Source: Peribacillus asahii
GTDB taxonomy: Bacteria > Bacillota > Bacilli > Bacillales > DSM-1321
Length of the DNA: 64,000 nt
Reading direction: 5' to 3'
Assembly (NCBI RefSeq): GCF_004006295.1
Contig: NZ_CP026095.1
Location: forward strand, 2,528,001 to 2,592,000
Both the position numbers and the translations under genes were made by a program. Below are positions 62,371 through 64,000 of the stretch, one piece after another. Position 1 is the stretch's first letter, and every line of letters begins with the position of its first letter. The notes under the pieces were generated by a model. It was not told the origin of the DNA, made no database searches, and saw only the letters and a list, made by a program, of their open reading frames with translations.

Positions 62371-62793
62371 TCACCTTTCCGATAATACAAAAAGAACAAC
62401 TTGTCCTTTAATTACCTCGGTTCCATTTTGATTAAAGCATGTAACCTTTTGCGTAACCCAATTTCTTTCAAGATTAACATCAATAATCGTCAATTCAGCG
62501 GTAATGACATCTCCGGCATGTACCGGATGATAATAAATCATCTCTTTTTGCAGCAATACACAAGCACGTCCCGGAAGTTTATCGGTAATCACTTGGGTAA
62601 CTAATCCCTCCACCAACATTCCAGGAACAATCGGCTGCGAATAACGATGATTCTTCCAACTATCCTCATTTCGTTGATAGATTGGATTAAAATCTTTTGT
62701 TAATTCATTGCATTGTTGAACATCGTCTTCTGTAAATATCCGTCGCAAACGGGCTATTTGTCCGATAAACAATTCCGAAGTAGATAAGTTCAT
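62371..62793 (-). CDS. MaoC-like hotdog dehydratase
   Basis: A 140-residue single hotdog protein. FTEDDVQQCNELTKDFNPIY (about 20-39) and IVPGMLVEGLVTQVI match the MaoC/FabZ fold; the usual catalytic D-x4-H pair reads DFNPIYQ, so the histidine is replaced by tyrosine and activity is uncertain. It may be a thioesterase-like or substrate-binding variant. Ribosome site AAAGGAGAG. It is the first gene of the sigma-54-dependent operon with the enhancer-binding regulator. Confidence 0.8.
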   Translation of the reverse strand: MNLSTSELFIGQIARLRRIFTEDDVQQCNELTKDFNPIYQRNEDSWKNHRYSQPIVPGMLVEGLVTQVITDKLPGRACVLLQKEMIYYHPVHAGDVITAELTIIDVNLERNWVTQKVTCFNQNGTEVIKGQVVLFVLSER

Positions 62794-62854
62794 TTATACT
62801 CTCCTTTATTCACAGACTTTTCTGCTGTATCAAAAGTAAGTTTCATAATCACAT

Positions 62855-62960
62855 AGATTTTCATTTGCATCTCTCCATTCTCATTTTATCTGTCCAATAC
62901 TTAAACGTAGAACAATCATGTTGTTTTGTGATTGATATATTGAACGGAACATTGCTCCTC
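62855..62960 (-). pseudogene. Decayed small ORF, copy 2
   Basis: An AGAGGAG site is followed by MFRSIYQSQNNMIVLRLSIG, then a stop, then RDANENLCDY. The pattern matches the sequence at 57130-57275. It sits directly behind the sigma-54 promoter, before the MaoC gene. Confidence 0.5.
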
Positions 62961-62974
62961 TTGCTTAATCATAT

Positions 62975-62990
62975 TGCAAGTTTCATACCA
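62975..62990 (-). promoter_or_regulatory. Sigma-54 (RpoN) promoter of the MaoC-regulator operon
   Basis: TGGTATGAAACTTGCA, identical to the promoter at 58981. It lies about 180 bp upstream of the MaoC start, with a decayed small ORF in between. Confidence 0.8.
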
Positions 62991-63044
62991 ACAAGTATCC
63001 TTTATAAAAAAAGACCTAGATTCAGATAATCTCGCAAAAGTGAT

Positions 63045-63083
63045 AATTTTTCGCATAATTGCGAATCGATTTTGCGAAAAATT
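63045..63083. promoter_or_regulatory. Possible enhancer sites (nested dyads)
   Basis: TTCGCATAATTGCGAA (63050-63065) is a palindrome, and AATTTTTCGCA at 63045-63055 pairs with TGCGAAAAATT at 63073-63083. Related TCGCA/TGCGA motifs occur upstream of 58981 and of 54809, as expected for sites of one activator. Confidence 0.55.
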
Positions 63084-63088
63084 ATTCA

Positions 63089-63118
63089 TAAAAAAATGCA
63101 CACTACTAGGTAGCGTAC
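63089..63118 (-). terminator. Intrinsic terminator of the L,D-transpeptidase gene
   Basis: TGTACGCTAC and GTAGTGTGCA pair on the minus strand with wobbles, followed by TTTTTTT (63089-63095). It closely resembles the terminator at 61021. Confidence 0.65.
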
Positions 63119-63187
63119 ATTAAGCTTACTTGTATAAGGCGTACCCCCAACATGTTGTACACGAAGCACAATGTAATCCCCCTTTCA

Positions 63188-64000
63188 TTATCCTCGCCAC
63201 TTGTACCTGACACCCGGATTTTTTTCACTTTCGAGTGATTCCCCTGTTAACACAAGCGGAATTCCTTCAGGCAAGGATGAAGCAGCGGGAGCATCGTCTA
63301 ATATTTTTAAAAGAGTTCCTTTTGGGACAAATGGATATAGTTCTTCAATATGGTGATTCAACAAGCGGAAGCAGCCTGCTGACACACTTCTTCCGACCGA
63401 AGAAGGCTTGTTTGTTCCATGTATGGCTACTTCTTGTTCGAGTACAATCCCTCTTGTGCCAAACGGAGAGCCTGGACCATTCGGTTCCACCACTCTTTCC
63501 GTTACATATGAAGATGAAAACGGCATTCCTTTTTTTCCTGTAGCTATAGGGTAAACAGCAATCGGTCTGCCATGAAATGAAAGTGCCAATTTGTGCACAC
63601 TCGGGTAAACGAGGATTTCCACTAGTTCTTTTCGAGCATCAAGAGGGGTACCTGCTAAAAGAAGAGTATAGCTTTGGCTCGTTCGTTTGTACGTAATTCC
63701 TTTAGGAACATATGAAATCCAGTTATTCGGATAAGGACTCGCTAACTCCTCAAGCGAAACAGGATAGCGTTTTTTTGCTTGATAAAAATGCACAATCGCG
63801 CTGTTTACAACGAGCCATTCTATATGCTTTAGATTTGTTACATCAACCGTCAGCAATGCACCATCTTTTTGAGCAATATTAGTCTCCTGCTGTGAAGCGT
63901 TTTTTTTCTTGTGCCCAGGTGTAGAATCATGTATCGCTGTAGACGCATCAACATCGTTTTCTTCCGTGAACCTATCTGTAAAGTGAAAAAAATAACGATC
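63188..64000 (-). CDS. L,D-transpeptidase, truncated by the window edge
   Basis: The frame is open from 63188 to 64000, so the N-terminus (including any signal or anchor) lies outside. The visible 270 residues have a charged linker, a helical segment (LKHIEWLVVNSAIVHFYQAK), a LysM-like or prefix region, and a YkuD domain with the catalytic motif AIHGTNKPSSVG and SVSAGCFRL (Cys). YkuD domains make 3-3 cross-links in the wall. A TTG at 63856 lacks a ribosome site, which supports the longer reading. No peptidoglycan-binding tail is present, unlike the homologue at 30505. Confidence 0.85.
   Translation of the reverse strand, partial: DRYFFHFTDRFTEENDVDASTAIHDSTPGHKKKNASQQETNIAQKDGALLTVDVTNLKHIEWLVVNSAIVHFYQAKKRYPVSLEELASPYPNNWISYVPKGITYKRTSQSYTLLLAGTPLDARKELVEILVYPSVHKLALSFHGRPIAVYPIATGKKGMPFSSSYVTERVVEPNGPGSPFGTRGIVLEQEVAIHGTNKPSSVGRSVSAGCFRLLNHHIEELYPFVPKGTLLKILDDAPAASSLPEGIPLVLTGESLESEKNPGVRYKWRG

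Noticed and set aside
1-64000. CRISPR array, tRNA or rRNA genes
   Set aside because: No regularly spaced direct repeats and no cloverleaf or rRNA-like segments were seen in the window.

Overview
The window comes from a low-GC, endospore-forming Firmicute of the Bacillaceae type; I cannot fix the species. Evidence: AGGAGG-like ribosome binding sites with ATG, GTG and TTG starts, U-rich intrinsic terminators after most genes, and Bacillus-typical families (DUF3231, a Spo0E-like peptide, a YueI homologue, an IseA-like secreted protein, a FadF/YwjF-type Fe-S oxidoreductase, SLH domains). There are no rRNA or tRNA genes and no CRISPR array. About two thirds of the genes lie on the minus strand. 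The right edge cuts an L,D-transpeptidase gene; the left edge lies in a decayed integrase.

Layout. 0-19 kb is an accessory-looking strip: three tyrosine-recombinase remnants (66-803, 15560-15730, 18822-19081), an unusual glutamine synthetase, a VWA plus macro-domain pair, small secreted proteins, a scar joining fragments of two neighbouring genes (6165-6400), an unexplained hairpin-rich segment (7000-7480), an M48-ankyrin fusion, a D-serine dehydratase/MFS pair, a two-ORF endolysin, a Spo0E-like peptide, an RlaP-type nucleotidyltransferase and a truncated HD-GYP gene fused to an integrase tail. 19-38 kb is mostly housekeeping: pabBC fusion, luciferase-like monooxygenase, SF1 helicase, pepF, azoreductase, ilvE, formate/nitrite channel, YueI, L,D-transpeptidase, AEC carrier, guanine and adenine deaminases, a YkgB-type lactonase and a CoA-type Nudix hydrolase. 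38-44 kb has a three-gene surface-sugar operon (WecC-like dehydrogenase, two glycosyltransferases), a thioredoxin-like protein and a CDF transporter. 44-54.5 kb has an amine oxidase, a LysE exporter, an alcohol dehydrogenase divergent from an AdhR/NmlR-like MerR regulator, a truncated SDR, and a secreted serine hydrolase with SLH domains.

54.5-63.1 kb is the most coherent and interesting block: a fatty acyl-CoA degradation cluster (FadF-like oxidoreductase, two MaoC-type hotdog proteins, enoyl-CoA hydratase, acyl-CoA dehydrogenase) with its own sigma-54 enhancer-binding protein. I find three good -24/-12 promoters (two with an identical 16-base core), a fourth decayed copy, and dyads that could be enhancer sites. 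Promoter modules, a small-ORF segment and enzyme genes are duplicated, and some copies are decaying (acyl-CoA dehydrogenase and GlcF remnants).

A recurrent theme is genes broken by one- or two-base indels, often in short runs (near 12995, 16635, 37200, 45055, 50684, 54286). Either this region is eroding or the consensus has indel errors; raw reads would decide. All functional calls are from sequence reading alone, without database search.
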